6,295 bases of DNA from Treponema sp. Its GTDB lineage: Bacteria; Spirochaetota; Spirochaetia; Treponematales; Breznakiellaceae. The stretch lies in contig JAISAK010000178.1 in assembly GCA_031266695.1 (NCBI GenBank), positions 1 through 6,295 on the forward strand. Reading direction: 5' to 3'. The position numbers and the translations under genes were made by a program. The notes below the pieces were generated by a model. It worked only from the letters and a program-made list of their open reading frames with translations, searched no databases and had not been told where the DNA came from. Shown in pieces: positions 6,284-6,295 of the stretch; position 1 is the stretch's first letter; the number at the start of each line of letters is the position of its first letter.

Positions 6284-6295
6284 GCGTTACCCCCG

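Noticed and set aside
6259..6295. Possible start of another gene (ATG at 6259, open to the window edge)
   Set aside because: Only 12 codons are visible. The AAGGA lies directly against the ATG, and the sequence overlaps a GC hairpin. Not enough to call a gene.

Overview
The window holds one compact five-gene plus-strand operon behind a roughly 380-base untranslated leader. The leader contains structured repeats and hairpins. The genes encode the small and large membrane subunits of a TRAP transporter (dctQ, dctM), two tandem divergent paralogues of the L-2-amino-thiazoline-4-carboxylic acid (ATC) hydrolase family, a protein of the UPF0597 / L-cysteine desulfidase family (CyuA/YhaM-like), and a fused DhaK-DhaL dihydroxyacetone-type kinase. 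Junctions are tight: a 4-base ATGA overlap, then gaps of 28, 12, 3 and 4 bases. Co-transcription is therefore very likely.

Organism (inference, low confidence): a GC-rich anaerobic bacterium. Binding-protein-dependent TRAP uptake, a desulfidase family known for an oxygen-labile Fe-S cluster, and ATC-hydrolase-like proteins fit anaerobes such as gut spirochaetes (Treponema-like), Clostridia or Synergistota. No phylogenetic marker is present, so this cannot be settled here.

Layout: 1-380 is non-coding. It carries two copies of a roughly 65-base element with the same fold but different apical hairpins, at about 9-76 and 179-241. Between them is an intrinsic-terminator-like hairpin (131-149), and after them another perfect hairpin (266-285). 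The transporter genes follow at 381-2185, the hydrolase pair at 2214-3194, the desulfidase-like gene at 3198-4508 and the kinase at 4513-6255. The last 40 bases hold a weak hairpin and no convincing gene.

Working model (inference): TRAP imports a small carboxylate, probably a cyclic or N/S-containing one. The ATC-hydrolase-like pair opens or hydrolyses a C-N bond. The Fe-S desulfidase-like enzyme eliminates a leaving group or ammonia to give a keto compound. The DAK-type kinase phosphorylates a short ketose or related fragment for central metabolism. The TRAP solute-binding subunit is not in the window. The desulfidase-like protein keeps three presumed cluster cysteines but has Val where the family has the Cys of its N-terminal Gly-Cys-Thr-Glu-Pro motif, so its chemistry or substrate may differ from cysteine desulfuration. 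I do not recognise this gene set as a characterised pathway.
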